Source: Tubiluchus corallicola
Taxonomy: Eukaryota > Priapulida > Priapulimorpha > Priapulimorphida > Tubiluchidae
Reading direction: 5' to 3'
NCBI GenBank assembly: GCA_030141605.1
Contig: JAQGDQ010000360.1
Location: 174,954-238,953 of the forward strand
Length of the DNA stretch: 64,000 nt
In this document: piece after piece, positions 12,484 through 49,056 of the stretch
Layout: every line of letters begins with the position of its first letter
Numbering within the stretch: the stretch's first letter is position 1
Translations under genes and position numbers: made by a program
Notes under the pieces: generated by a model
Told to the model about the DNA's origin: nothing
The model's input: the letters and a program-made list of their open reading frames with translations, nothing else
The model's database searches: none

Positions 12484-13020
12484 ATCTACAGTAGTTTAGC
12501 TTTGATACAGTGTAAAACTTTGATATGTGAAGTTGAAGACATACTACGTGTCTGAAATACCGACAATAAACAGTGAAAACTAATGTGGTTGCTGTACAGG
12601 CTACATGCTGGCATTTTGTCATGTAAATCACGTGGGGTAAACGAAAACATGATTGTATTTTCAAAGGGTTGCTACTCAGGTTTTACATGCTTTCCTTTTG
12701 TCACTTTTGTACATGTGGTAAGCGAACTCGGGTGCGATGACACATTTTGCCTGGAGGTCTTATAACGGGTTATGTCTTCTAAGTTGCTACTGGTCTTGTT
12801 TTCTGTCCCATTGTAAGTAGCGTAGGTAGACTGTATATGTAACACGCGTTTTGTTAACTACAGAATTAACTACTACGTAAATAAGTACTACGTACTAATA
12901 AACTACTACGTATAAGTGATATTATATGTACAAAAAGGTGATAATGATAATGATAGTAGAAATAGTAATAGTATACTAATAGTAAGAGAAATAGTAAAGT
13001 AATGGTATAATATTGATAAT

Positions 13021-13067
13021 AGTGATGATGATGATGATGTGATGATGATGATGACGATGATGATGAA

Positions 13068-13100
<33 letters not shown>

Positions 13101-13167
13101 AATAACAATAATAATAAAAATAATGTCAATAATCATAATAATAGTAATAACAATAATAATAATAATG
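13021..13167. repeat. GAT and AAT trinucleotide microsatellite
   Basis: Runs of GATGAT pass into AATAATAAT with interruptions, directly before the CCACA-type tandem repeat. The long ORFs read from it are simple-sequence artefacts. Confidence 0.9.
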
Positions 13168-14690
13168 ACTAGCCAAACCCCACAAAAAGAATTTTGTGCA
13201 CAAATCAACCCACAACCCACACCACACCACTCCACCTCATCACACCACACTGCACCACACCATACCACTCCACCTCATCGCACCACACTGCACCACACAA
13301 TACCACCACACCACACTGCACCACACCATACCACCTACACACCACACCACCCACACCATACCACTCCACCACATCACACCACACCGCACCACACCATACC
13401 ACTGCAGCACACTGCACCACCCACACACCACACCACCCACACCATACGACTCCACCACATTACACCACACTGCACCACACCATACCACCCACACCATAAT
13501 ACTCCACCACATCACACCGCACTGCACCACAACACCCACCCACCCACACGCCACGCCACCCACTCCATACCACACTACCCACACCACACCCCACACACCC
13601 TATCATCCCACCACACCATCCATAGCACAACACACAAAGCACACCACCACCACACCACATCAAATCCACCACCTCACGTGGTGATCATGATGTTGATGAT
13701 GATGATGATGGTGGTGGCAACGATGACGACACCTATAGCACAAGCACCAACAGCACAGCATTACAACAAAACCATTACAAACATTTTTCACAAAGTTGAA
13801 ACTATGTGCTATAATATAATAAATAGCAAAGGCCCCGCAAAAAGAATTTTGTGCACAAATCAACACACAACCCACACCACACCACTCCACCTCATCACAC
13901 CACACTGCACCATACCACTCCACCTCATCGCACCACACAATACCACCACACCACACCACCACACCATACCACCTACACACCACACCACCCACACCATACC
14001 ACTCCACCACATCACACCGCACTGCACCACACCATACCACTGCACAACCCACACACCACATCACACCGCACAGCACCACACCATAACACCACACCACCCA
14101 CCCACCTACACACCACACCACCCACACCATACAACTCCACCACATCACACCACACCGCACCACACCATACCACTGCAGCACACTGCACCACCCACACACC
14201 ACGCCACACCACCCACACCACCCACACCATACGACTCCACCACATCACACCACACTGCACCACACCATACCACTGCACCGCACCACCCACACACCACACT
14301 ACCCACACCATAATACTCCACCACATCACACCGCACTGCACCACAACACTCACCCACACAACACGCCACCCACTCCATACCACACTACCAACACCACACC
14401 CCACACACCCTATCATCCCACCACACCATCCATAGCACAACACACAAAGCACACCACCACCACACCACATCAAATCCACCACCTCACGTGGTGATCATGA
14501 TGTTGATGATGATGATGATGATGGTGGCAACGATGACGACACCTATAGCACAAGCACCAACAGCACAGCATTACAACAAAACCATTACAAACATTTTTCA
14601 CAAAGTTGAAACTATGTGCTATAATATAATAAATAGCAAAAGCCCCGCAAAAGATTTTGCGTATAAATACACGTGTAATCAATAATACAC
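13168..14690. repeat. two tandem units of a CCACA-rich element
   Basis: Two direct units run from about 13168 and 13825. Each begins near CCCCRCAAAAAGAATTTTG, contains about 450-600 bp of degenerate CCACACCAC/CATACCAC repeats, then CACGTGGTGATCATGATG, a GAT run and a unique tail with CACAAAGTTGAAACTATG. A related copy lies in opposite orientation at about 51440-51930, and a partial one near 55100-55400. The His/Thr/Pro-rich ORFs here are artefacts. Confidence 0.85.
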
Positions 14691-14814
14691 GAACATCCTA
14701 ACTTGTCCTCATTTATAACAGAAAGCCCGTAACATCATGCCTACTGTTTGTTTAACTAACGAAAACCCGTAACAGGCAGCGTTTTGCTGAATTAAAGTTA
14801 TAAGATTACAGCAG

Positions 14815-15390
14815 AGTACAATGGATGACGTCACAACAATAGCTTTGCGTCAACAGTTTTCTAAGCGAAAATTGCCGAAAATGGAACCTCTAATTAACTC
14901 GTCGGTACTTCTCTCGGTGGACCTGCCCTAAAATACAGCCCACATCATCGTGTAGCCCTGTCCTTCCTCTTTGTAAAGAGCCATATATCTCCTTCCGAGA
15001 GTCCCACCAGGCGCCGCTAGCACGCTTTTTCCGCATGCTGTTTGGTCAAAATTTCCAAAAAAAAATCGCGAGTAGGGTCCGGGAAAACGCCCGTTGCGGG
15101 GCGCCGTGGCCCTCTCGGGAATTCTAAATAGGCCTACTACACCCACCGCTAAACGGGCTATCTACCATACCCAGGACCACCCTCGGCCCATTCCCGTTCT
15201 CTACATCTCAGCCGTATAACTTTTGCAAAAAACGGCCGAAAATGGCCATTTTTGGAGGTTTTTCGCCCCCCGTTCCTCGCGGTGGGTCCCATTCGAAAAA
15301 TAAACCCCCAATGAGACGACACTAGATCGAGACCTTTCGTTTGATATATAGATCGCCACAAATGGTGCCGTCGTGGAAGCTGTAGCCTCG
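14815..15390. repeat. dispersed GC-richer repeat, inverted relative to 50985-51150
   Basis: A block of higher GC than its surroundings containing GGCCGAAAATGGCCATTTTT, GTTCCTCGCGGTGGG and GTAGCCTCGAATCTTATAT. The reverse complement of its right half occurs at 50985-51150. No protein is recognised. Confidence 0.75.
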
Positions 15391-16364
15391 AATCTTATAT
15401 ATTAAGATAATATAACATAGTAACGTAATAGAAGTAGTATGTACTTCCATTGTCGAAAACAAAGTGAAACTGTTTTTATTGATTAATGTAAATATGGAAG
15501 AGATTAGACTGGTCCTGAATTTTACTCAAAATTAGAAAAACTTGAACTTTGTCTCCGACTTAAAGATATATATGAATGAGCTGTTATCTGTTATTCTTTC
15601 ATGTTTTACCTGTTATCCGTCATTAAAGTGCAAGAAGCACTCCTCATAAACAACTTAAAAAATTCGTCTTTTCAAACTTGCTTACAAGATAAACGAAATT
15701 ACAGTAAATTGTTTTGAACAACATTAATCACAATACTTTGAATATTACGAAAGTTCATGTAAAGTCAAATTTTATTTTCAAATTTCACAAATTAATTCTA
15801 TGTTATTATTCACTTCGGGTTGTAGACGTTACATTTTTCAAACCATAAAAATACAGTCATTTACGAAGACAAACCATTTACGAAGATTAGAAAAAGAAAG
15901 TAATTACAAATATTTACCAGAATTGACACAAATTAAGAGAACTCCGATGGACAAAAATTCTAGAGCATATAAAAACATCCGTGTGGTAGATTAAATATTC
16001 TGAGAAACCATTACCAGTATTTAAAACATGGCAACTAAGAACATATGTACATTTACCCAAAATGGCTTTAGAAAGGCTAATATCATTTTCTACACAGATT
16101 GCAGAACATCGCGTGCCATATTATAGTTGAAGAATTTTACCATAGCTCTGTAGTGCCCAGGTTTCAGGTTATTAAAGATATACAAGTTATATTTGACAGA
16201 AAAAACGTAATGCTCATTATAGCTTCAAAGATTATAACATTTATTCAGTAGCTTTCACCTTAGCAGACCTCATCAGCCGAATGTAGCCGAATTTCGCGTT
16301 CTTTAATTAATTTTATTCAATTTTATTAAAATAAAAACAGAATGCTTTTATAGTTCTGTTATTG
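15391..16364. other. no recognised feature
   Basis: AT-rich sequence downstream of TTLL copy C. It holds only short unrecognised ORFs; no exon or repeat could be assigned. Confidence 0.4.
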
Positions 16365-18005
<1,641 letters not shown>

Positions 18006-18194
18006 TGCACTGTACAATTGACAAATCACACACTTAAATAAACAACGCATACAGGAACACGTCCCTATAAATACAGAGCTCTTCTTAAGCGAAGTTGATT
18101 AGAAAATATCATAATTTATAACAAACACGCCTACATATATATATATCACAGTGCTGATTGAATACATTAAGTATTAACAAAATTAATTGCTACC

Positions 18195-18540
18195 TCATAA
18201 TTCAGAATCATGATTTATTGAAATTTTATGCACGGAGTTAGTAAACAAGTTCTTAACTTTCACTTCCCCACATTCGTTTGAAAATATAAACTTAAGAATA
18301 TCACACATGGATGGGAATTCTGGAAACGTATCTGATATTTGATTTAAGAACGCTGTCCTTTCTTGACAACAAACATTGTACACTAAAGTGAAATTCATCT
18401 TCCGTGCTCCCATTCTTACATAAAGTACATTTTCTCATGTCAGCAGGAGTATTAACTCTGGTAGTCTTCAGTCTGTAATGTATGGGCGCTAACGGTTTTT
18501 GACATTTTTTACGTTTATTTGACCTTTGACAGCAGCAGCT
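18195..18540 (-). pseudogene. LINE reverse transcriptase C-terminal relic
   Basis: The minus strand encodes CTLCKNGSTEDEFHFSVQC and, after a frameshift, RTAFLNQISDTFPEF and ILKFIFS. This is the C-x2-C ... E-D-E-x-H-F ... C element at the 3' end of many LINE ORF2 proteins. Confidence 0.65.
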
Positions 18541-19052
18541 GATGAATCAACAATTAGTATAACAATAAAATATAATGAAATACAATAACAGTTTGTGTTA
18601 AATACAATAATTACAAAAAATTACAATAACATATTTACTATTTACATAAAATGTTCAAATAATGGTGGAGAGTTGCGCACATCCACCGCTAGTTGTTTAA
18701 ATGGAGTGTCCTATCTAGTGATTACGTAGTAATATAAGGTTAGCACTCTCTGCGCATGCACATCTATATCTGCAGCAAACAACTGACTAAATATGGGCAG
18801 CGACGTTGACAAGAGTTTCGTAAGAACGCATGACGCTACCCTGCATCACAATGAGTTCCTATTTTATTAATATCCAATGAATGAGCAAAATAGTGCAAAA
18901 CAATGGAAGGTACAAAACGTAAATCGAATTGTCACTTCTCCTTGGAAGAACCACTTTGTTCAAAAGAGAGGAACTAAAAGTGTTGGCGCTACTTCTATGA
19001 ATAAAGCTACTCTCTAGTGAAGAAACTCTAAGAAGGTCTTTAGAGTCACCAA
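18541..19052. other. 5' flank of cadherin-like gene 1
   Basis: No coding or repeat feature is recognised. The promoter of the gene at 19053 should lie here, but no convincing TATA box or initiator could be chosen. Confidence 0.4.
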
Positions 19053-21302
19053 ATGGTGCGACTGCGCACCTTTCTGAGCTGGTCCGCCGCTTTGCTCTCA
19101 TTTGTGGGAGCATCATCACCTTTAAATTCCAGCGATATTCCAAAAGGATGCGTACCTTTCAGCTCCGGTGGGTGGCCAATCCGTACACGCAAACTCGTCA
19201 TGAAAGAAAAGGATTTTGCAACGACAAGAAAACATTATCTGGGAATTAAAGACAAAATTAATAAAGTCTTTTGGTTTAACCATAACACAGAAGCGCACAT
19301 ATTTCTTCGCGAAAAGGAAAAGGGGAAAACTGACAATACTTTGTTTTACGAAGGCCATACAAGAAACGTAGGTCCTTATATAGGAATCAGAGATCCATAT
19401 TTTAGTTTTTGGAAGATGCGTGACTACTTTCGTGGAGACAACTTTCGTGCACACTCTCTAGACGAGTATGGTGAAAGATGGCCTAAAGTGAAGGTACAGT
19501 TTAAATGTGTGGCCCATAATAATGGCATGCGTGAAAATCCCAGAAATTATCACTGGGTATATCTTTCCATATATTTAAACCCATTAGATGCTCATGAACC
19601 GAGTATCATAGCAGGTGGCAGTCATTACTTAGGCGAAGACATTCCTGTTGGTTCCAAGGTCATCAATATGTGTGGGGGAGATATTGATGTGTGGGATTAT
19701 GTAATAGGGTTTACATTATGTCTGGGTCAGGAATCCGACATTGCTAATTGCAGTAGCGAAGAATATTTTGCAACTGAACCAGAAGAACAGTTTCGACGAC
19801 CTCATAAGCACTTGACTCATATGAGATGTCAACATGTGTACCTGAAGAAATCGTTGATTGATAAAGTTGGCCAAAATTTCGAAATTCTTGTCAAGCTGAT
19901 ACCTGATAATCCTAGACAGAAAAAATCTACCCGCACGAAAACAATTTATGTAACTGATAAAAACAATCAAGGTCCCGAATTTCGCCACAGAATTTACACA
20001 ACCAGGGCAGACAGTGCAACTGGTTTGGAAGAAGTTGAACCTGCTACGATAAAAGCTGTTGACAAAGACAAGAATAAACATGGGGTTTTCTACACCTTTC
20101 CATTTCCAAAACAAGTTGAAGGCAAATTTCGATTTGAAAAGAACGGGCAAATTTCTGCTGTAAAACAGCTTCCCCTTTCAGCTAACTACTACGCTCTCAT
20201 CCAAGCCACTGAGCACGAAGATGCCACGCACTACGACAGGGCCCTGTTATCTATCAAAGTCCGTAACGCCACAAAAACCGTAATGTTCGACAAAGAAAGT
20301 TACTCGGCAAAACTCTCTGCATACGAACTTGATAATACGCCTACAATGGTACTGTTCATAGAAGCGACCACGACGAATTCAAATATGTCAGTTGATTATA
20401 AATTGAAAACGGGGAGTTATATGTTCGAACTGGTTGTCGTACAAAAAAAAGCAGAAAAAACACTTATTAGACTAGACATGGTAAGAAAAATGGCATATGA
20501 GGACGAATACAGTTTGGTCGTAGGGGCATTTCATCGTGCATCCGAATCGGACCTATATTTAACACAAATAGGTTCGGCTGACATTACTGTTACGATTGTA
20601 AAAGGTATTATGAACAAACCCATGTTCACTAAGACAACTTACAGACTGGACAGCGCAGGAACTGCTGGGTCATATGCAGGACAGGTGAAAGCGTATTTTA
20701 GAGATTTCACTGACGAACAGGTAATGTTTTCGATTCTTACGTATGGCGAAATGTTCAAAATTGATAACAAAGGAAGAATTTCATTGAAGAGTGACGGATT
20801 TGGCACCATAGAAATTGCAGTTGGAGCTTGCAGCAGGGCCGCTTTAGATTTCGCTGACACCAGGTGTGCTTATACTAAAGTAGTAATTGTAATGCCAACT
20901 ATGATGGATCTTAATAAAACTGATTATAGACCTCTTCCCGAAGCCTCGCGTGCACACCAGAGCAAAAAAGCACCTGCCAACTTTGGAATTTGGATGATGG
21001 TGGTGGTTATTGGTTTGATGTGTGTGGTCACTATCGGTCAGCTGTTTCTTCTTCTTCGTCAAGGGAAATGGTTTAACGCTGTTAGCAGCTCTACTCAAAT
21101 GGGTGTGGCAAGCGATGAGGACAGAACAGAGATAACTCGTGTTGAAGAAACTGACACAAGAGATAAAGCAGAAATGGAGACAATTTCTCTCAAACGAGAT
21201 GATGCAATGACAAGAGATGGACCAGAATTTGAGGAAGATAAAGAAGTTACAAATGTGACAGACAATCAATCGGAAATGAATGATGCAATAGAACAGTCAT
21301 GA
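19053..21302 (+). CDS. intronless cadherin-like type I membrane protein 1 (749 aa)
   Basis: Residues 1-20 form a signal peptide (hydrophobic core FLSWSAALLSFVGA). The ectodomain has a unique N-terminal part, then about four cadherin-type repeats starting near residues 181, 305, 409 and 521. The clearest runs from PEFRHRIY through AVDKDKNKHGVFYTFPF to ATHYDRALLSI. The calcium motifs are degenerate: LDRE is reduced to YDRA, and DxNDNxP to DKNNQGP. Residues about 644-669 are a transmembrane helix (WMMVVVIGLMCVV), followed by an acidic tail of about 80 residues with no beta-catenin site recognised. There are no introns over 2250 bp, unlike the neighbouring TTLL genes. It is homologous throughout to 52219-54711. 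A role as a cell-surface adhesion or recognition protein is inference. Confidence 0.85.
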   Translation: MVRLRTFLSWSAALLSFVGASSPLNSSDIPKGCVPFSSGGWPIRTRKLVMKEKDFATTRKHYLGIKDKINKVFWFNHNTEAHIFLREKEKGKTDNTLFYEGHTRNVGPYIGIRDPYFSFWKMRDYFRGDNFRAHSLDEYGERWPKVKVQFKCVAHNNGMRENPRNYHWVYLSIYLNPLDAHEPSIIAGGSHYLGEDIPVGSKVINMCGGDIDVWDYVIGFTLCLGQESDIANCSSEEYFATEPEEQFRRPHKHLTHMRCQHVYLKKSLIDKVGQNFEILVKLIPDNPRQKKSTRTKTIYVTDKNNQGPEFRHRIYTTRADSATGLEEVEPATIKAVDKDKNKHGVFYTFPFPKQVEGKFRFEKNGQISAVKQLPLSANYYALIQATEHEDATHYDRALLSIKVRNATKTVMFDKESYSAKLSAYELDNTPTMVLFIEATTTNSNMSVDYKLKTGSYMFELVVVQKKAEKTLIRLDMVRKMAYEDEYSLVVGAFHRASESDLYLTQIGSADITVTIVKGIMNKPMFTKTTYRLDSAGTAGSYAGQVKAYFRDFTDEQVMFSILTYGEMFKIDNKGRISLKSDGFGTIEIAVGACSRAALDFADTRCAYTKVVIVMPTMMDLNKTDYRPLPEASRAHQSKKAPANFGIWMMVVVIGLMCVVTIGQLFLLLRQGKWFNAVSSSTQMGVASDEDRTEITRVEETDTRDKAEMETISLKRDDAMTRDGPEFEEDKEVTNVTDNQSEMNDAIEQS

Positions 21303-21426
21303 CTCAATTAAATTCTATTCAATTCAATTTTTATTTCGGTAACTGAGACTATATACAAATACAAATACAGCCCAAAAATGGAATAAAACAAGCCAATGTT
21401 TTTACAGGCTAATAAAATATTTGTAG

Positions 21427-21630
21427 TTAAAAACAACACAATTTTTTTATAAACTTTATTATGAACTTCCAGTTACTCATAGCTCTGGTAACAATGGTGA
21501 ACTTATTAAAATCGACTTTGTGGCCGGAGGCACAAACATGGTTATTAATTCTGGATTGAGGAGAATTTTCCAATTTTTTGCTAGTTTTAGACGTTTCCAT
21601 GTGCGCGTAATGCATGATCTGATCGTCTGA
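21427..21630 (-). pseudogene. GIY-YIG endonuclease C-terminal relic of a retroelement
   Basis: The peptide KKLENSPQSRINNHVCASGH, followed by KVDFNKFTIVTRA, matches the end of the GIY-YIG-type domain seen better at 41373-41696. Only the C-terminal third remains, just after the stop of cadherin-like gene 1. Confidence 0.6.
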
Positions 21631-21879
21631 TCCCTAATGCGTGACGCGTGATCCGAAATGCGTATACAACAGTTTATATTTAATCGTGAAGAAGTGTTTC
21701 CATGTGTATGTAATGCGTAATCGGTAATGCGTGATGCGTGATCCGCATTCATTCGATCCTATCGTCCGAATGCGCATCACGCAGCACTAAGCAGACGGGA
21801 AACTTCCGTTGCCTAGGTGATTATAGCGACTTTTCAAGTTTTCGGTGACCATTGTCGCTGTTTAGTTTTCTGAAAATTC

Positions 21880-22080
21880 TAGTTAGGTGAGTTTTGGTCA
21901 TTTCAGAACCTGTTAACAATAACGTTTTTTCTATTTGAGTTTTAGAGAGGTGGAAGAAGCATGTAGCTCTGTGTTGCGCATCTAACTGCAGTGTTTTGAC
22001 TAAATGATGATACCTGCCATATTGTTCTCTCCCCTGCAAAATGTTGTTCACCCAAAACATGTGTCTTCTTTTCCATCTAA
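21880..22080 (-). pseudogene. PIF/Harbinger transposase N-terminal relic
   Basis: The peptide FWVNNILQGREQYGRYHHL, followed by an F-x-H-L-S-K-T-Q-I segment, resembles the N-terminus of HARBI1-like transposases (W-V-h-P-l-n-x-x-R-x-x-x-G-e-F-x-x-L ... F-R-M-S). No catalytic domain follows in the window, and a small ATT/ATC microsatellite adjoins it. Confidence 0.55.
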
Positions 22081-22344
22081 TAATAATAAATAATAATATT
22101 ATCAATAATAATAATAATAATGATGATGATGATGAAACAAACGCGGCATCGTAATTTTGTTCACAGTACTGTAGAATTTGGTACAAAGGACTATAGAGAT
22201 GAGAAAGACGATTTGTAAAGTCTCCACAAGTTAAACGAAAACTTTGTGTGACACAGATATTTTGACAATGTTTCTTTGCTGTGTATTCTAATAATGTAAT
22301 TAAATTAATCAAACTGCATGTGACATACAAGCCATCCACAGCAT

Positions 22345-23318
22345 TGATGATTGTGTTGCCTCAAATGTGTATAGCCGGGAAAACGAATTTACATTATTAA
22401 CACTGGAAGTTCTTACAAAATAATAAACTGTGCATCGCATATTTTGTATCCATTTTGTACTTTCCTAATTATTAGTATATCATGTTTTTAATTTAGTTTT
22501 TAAATGTACCTGTTAGTTTAAGTATGTAGGCATATGAGAGAAATTTTGCTTTTTGTCTAAATTTATTACATACAAATTTTAATGTAAAGTTCATAATGTA
22601 AATCATAACGCCTAATACACTACAAATAGTTAGTACTGCCATTCTGTCTTATTTATGTTATTCTAAAATAGAGTACAACAAAATGAAGAGGTTTCTGCTA
22701 ACACTTTTGTTGGTAAAAATTGCCATATTATCAAAAATCTAATTTTCTATGAATTATTTCTAGGAAACATTTTAAGATTTCCAAGTGAAGCACTAGAAAG
22801 AATCGCCTAAAAGAAAGCCTTAAGACCATGCTAAAAACCGTCTGGCAAACAAAAAACATTTTGGATTAATAAGATAAATAAAGATGTTCCACAACTTCAG
22901 CCAAATCTATCTTTAGGAGTATAAGAACTTACACTGTTAGCTGCAGATAAAAGTGGGTGGAATACTTTAATAAATGTTGATACCTCAATGCCTACAAAAG
23001 GTAGAATGAGACCTTGAAGAAGAAAAAGAAGAAAACGAATTGAGTAAATTCAAGCAAAGTTTTGACGTTCTTTTAACGTGGTGCATTAATGCGAACTTTG
23101 ACTACATTGACAGCAACAATGACGACAATAACAAACAACAATTTTGGTAGCAGCCATTTTTAACAGTTTACACAGAACGTGGAGAAAACGTAACAGCACA
23201 ACTTGCTTCTTTTACAAAAAAAGTAAAAAGTCAAAATTTAATTTACAAATAATCGTAAATTCACAAATAACATCACATAATCAAATAACACAAACATGAA
23301 CGTTTTCGCTTTTTTCTG
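22345..23318. other. intergenic, no recognised gene
   Basis: AT-rich sequence between the Harbinger relic and the 3' end of TTLL copy B. No convincing coding segment was found. Confidence 0.4.
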
Positions 23319-45451
<22,133 letters not shown>

Positions 45452-46640
45452 ATCTACAGTAGTTTAGCTTTGATACAGTGCAAAACTTTGATATGTAAAG
45501 TTGAAGACATTCTACGTGTCTGGAATAGCGACCATAAACAGTGAAAGCTAATATGGTTGCTGTTCAGGTTACTTGCTTTCATTTTGTCACACTGGGGCAA
45601 ATCACATGGGGTAAACGAACTCAGGTGCGATGACAAATTTTGCCTTGCAGGCTTTTAACGTGTTATCTCTTCTAAGTTGCTACTGATCTTGTTCACTGTC
45701 CCATTGTAAAGAGTGTAGGTAGACTGTATATGTTATTGTAATCACTAACCAATTAACCATTACGTGTTTTGTTAACTACAGAATTAACTACCGTGTAAAT
45801 TATGTATGTTTTATTGCATAAGTTATATTGTACGTATAAAAAATGTGATAATGATAATGATAGTAGAAATAGTAATAGTAGAGTAATAGTAATAGAAATC
45901 TCGCCTAAATTATTTTTAGTTTAATGATTTTCACTTTTGACAGTTTGATTTTGCTTTCATTCTTTGGTTCATTCGATGGATTGAGTTTCTTTAAATTGAA
46001 ATTCTGGTTTTGTAATTAATTTTGTTTCATCTCATTAACAATATTCATCTATTGTTTGCCATTTTCAATTTTAACCCGATTTCAACTGATTATGTTTGAT
46101 ATAACTACAGTTTAGCATTGCTTTCATTCTGTTTCTTGGTTCTTCATTTTAAATTTCGGTTCTGTTGGTTAATTTTAATTTTGTTTCACTGTATCTACTT
46201 ATATTTATTGTTTGCCATTTTCAATTTTAAACTTATTTGAACTCATTATGTTAATTTGTGTCAAGCTACCCTTATTTTTCTATTTGTTTTCAGATTGATA
46301 ATTTATATTTCTTTATCTATGTCTACTTGACAGGTCATTCAATTTTCTCTAATTTTATATGGAGGTGGCTGAATTCGTTACCGTTGGTCTTTTTGCCACC
46401 CCGTCTTTTTTCTTTCTTAATAAATATTTTTGCTTTTGTTTATTGTCATCCTGTAAAATAACCAACGACAAATTATTTACTTACTTAGTTACTTGCTTAA
46501 TGTATGGCACAAAAAATCACAGACACCCAAAAACTTTCTTGTATTGCTATAATTTTATAAAAAACTTTTGATAACACGAAAAAGCCGTTACTAGAATTTT
46601 AGGTGAAATTATTTTTTGTTGTTGTTGTTATTTTTTACAG

Positions 46641-47399
46641 AACACTACGGCTGCAATTGTCCACCAGGACCCTCAGGTCCCCCTGGTCCTAGTGGTGAAA
46701 CTGGTCCATCATGTCCTAGCGGACCTTCTGAACCTCCTGGTTCCAGTGGCCTTTCTGGTGACACTGGACCAAGTGGTCCTTCAGGTCCTCCTGGTCCTTC
46801 TGGGCAACCAGGACCCTCTGTGCCTTCAGGATCTTCTGGCGAACCTGGTCCTTCTGGCCCACCTGGTCCTTCACGTCCTCCTGGTAGTTCTGGGCAACCA
46901 GGACCCTCTGGGCCGTCAGGATCTTCTGGCGAACCTGGTCCTTCTGGCCCACCTGGTCCTTCACGTCCTGCTGGTACTTCTGGGCAACCAGGACCTTCTG
47001 GGCCTTCATGATCTTCTGGCGAACCTGGTCCTTCTGGCCCACCTGGTCCTTCACGTCCTCCTGGTACTTCTGGGCAACCAGGACCCTCTGGGCCTTCAGG
47101 ATCTTCTGGCGAACCTGGTCCTTCTGGCCCACCTGGTCCTTCACGTACTCCTGGTACTTCTGGGCAACCAGGACCCTCTGGGCCTTCTGGACCTGCTGGC
47201 CCCTGTGGTTCTTCAGGTCCATCTGGCCCACCTAGACCTTCTGGTCCACCTGGCCTTTCTGGGCCTTCTGGACCTAAAGGTATGAAAGGAATGAAAGGTC
47301 ATAAAGGTGAACGAGGATGGCCAGGCGCACCAGCGTTCAAATTAAAAGCTGTTTTAAATTGTGAACATTCAATTGGTCCTGGATGTGGTAAACATGTCA
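46641..47399 (+). pseudogene. collagen-like exon, copy 1 (nonsense mutation)
   Basis: An acceptor with a pyrimidine tract (TTTTTTACAG) opens an exon encoding [18 protein letters not shown], then Gly-X-Y triplets rich in Pro and Ser, largely as a repeated 90-bp (30-residue) unit. Next come [19 protein letters not shown] and a short Cys-containing tail ([16 protein letters not shown]), with donor TCA|GTAAGT. Several triplets are imperfect (SRPP, SVPS), which would break the triple helix. TGA at 47009-47011 interrupts the frame, a change from the GGA seen in sister units. No upstream or downstream exon was recognised. Confidence 0.75.
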
Positions 47400-47787
47400 G
47401 TAAGTGCGTTATATCCGGACTATCGTTACCAAAATCATAGGATTCATTTTAAGACTAGATAGCTTATCAACCGTACTGCTCAAATCAAGCTGATAATGCA
47501 CGTATTTGATTCCAATTCCGAAATGAAAAGAAATCCCGGGGCTAAGACCCTGTTTACATTTTGCTTATTCATTTACACAAAAGGATCGAAAGAAACATAA
47601 ATATAAATAAGAGCGGAGTGCAGTTTTTGGTCACATGCTATTTGTATAACTCTTGTTGGAGTTTTTAGAAGTGGCACTTGGAATTTGGCAGGCTCCGGAT
47701 CTAAAAGTGTTTTTTCTTGAAAAATTTGCATATTGCTATTTTTACACTAACGAAGAAGCCCTTAGAAGGGTTCAAAATATTAAATAT

Positions 47788-48433
<646 letters not shown>

Positions 48434-48765
48434 ATTATTATTCTCGTAGTTTTGTAAAATTTTAGGACCCATGATTCAAATACAAGTTTAATGACATGGC
48501 ATACGAAATTTGAATTAGTACAATATGTGGTCAAAAATATATGGAGGTGGCAGCAACAACAAAGCTCGGTGATCAATTTACAGCGCGAATGCTCCCCAAA
48601 GTGCTCAACTAATGAATTCTTGAAAACGTTTATTGACAGTGAATGTCTAACTGACGCAGGAAGCTTGTTCCAAATGGGCACACATATCGTGCACAAGCAG
48701 GAATCGTGATAACCTAACATAACCATCACCAACTGAGATTATTTTAGACTTGGTAAAAAGAAATC

Positions 48766-49056
48766 TCATTCCATTTCAATCAGCCCATGATCAAAATGAG
48801 TCAAGATCGCATTACAGTTTATCTCTGTGTCAGCTATGTTACACAGTTTTAAATCATCTGCGAAATGTCGAATTTGGCACTTGACACATTCAAGTAAATC
48901 GTTTATAAAAACAGCGAAAAGCAAAGGTCCCAGCACCGATCCCGGTGGTACACCTTTCGTTAAAAATTTGTCTTTACGCATGTTTTTGAATAAAATACGT
49001 GTAACTACACCCATGTATCCGTTCATTATAATTAGTTTATCAGTCTTTATATGCAT
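48766..49056 (-). pseudogene. LINE reverse transcriptase fragment (FADD)
   Basis: It encodes KGVPPGSVLGPLLFAVFIND and HFADDLKL, the G-x-P-Q-G-S-x-L-G-P-L-L-F and F-A-D-D motifs of CR1/Jockey-like reverse transcriptases. Both ends are missing. A shorter piece of the same insertion is at about 60116-60180 in the other segmental copy. Confidence 0.85.

Noticed and set aside
13039-14435. His/Thr/Pro-rich ORFs up to 424 codons
   Set aside because: They are readings of CCACA-type and trinucleotide repeats, open in several frames and both strands, with no start context or domain.
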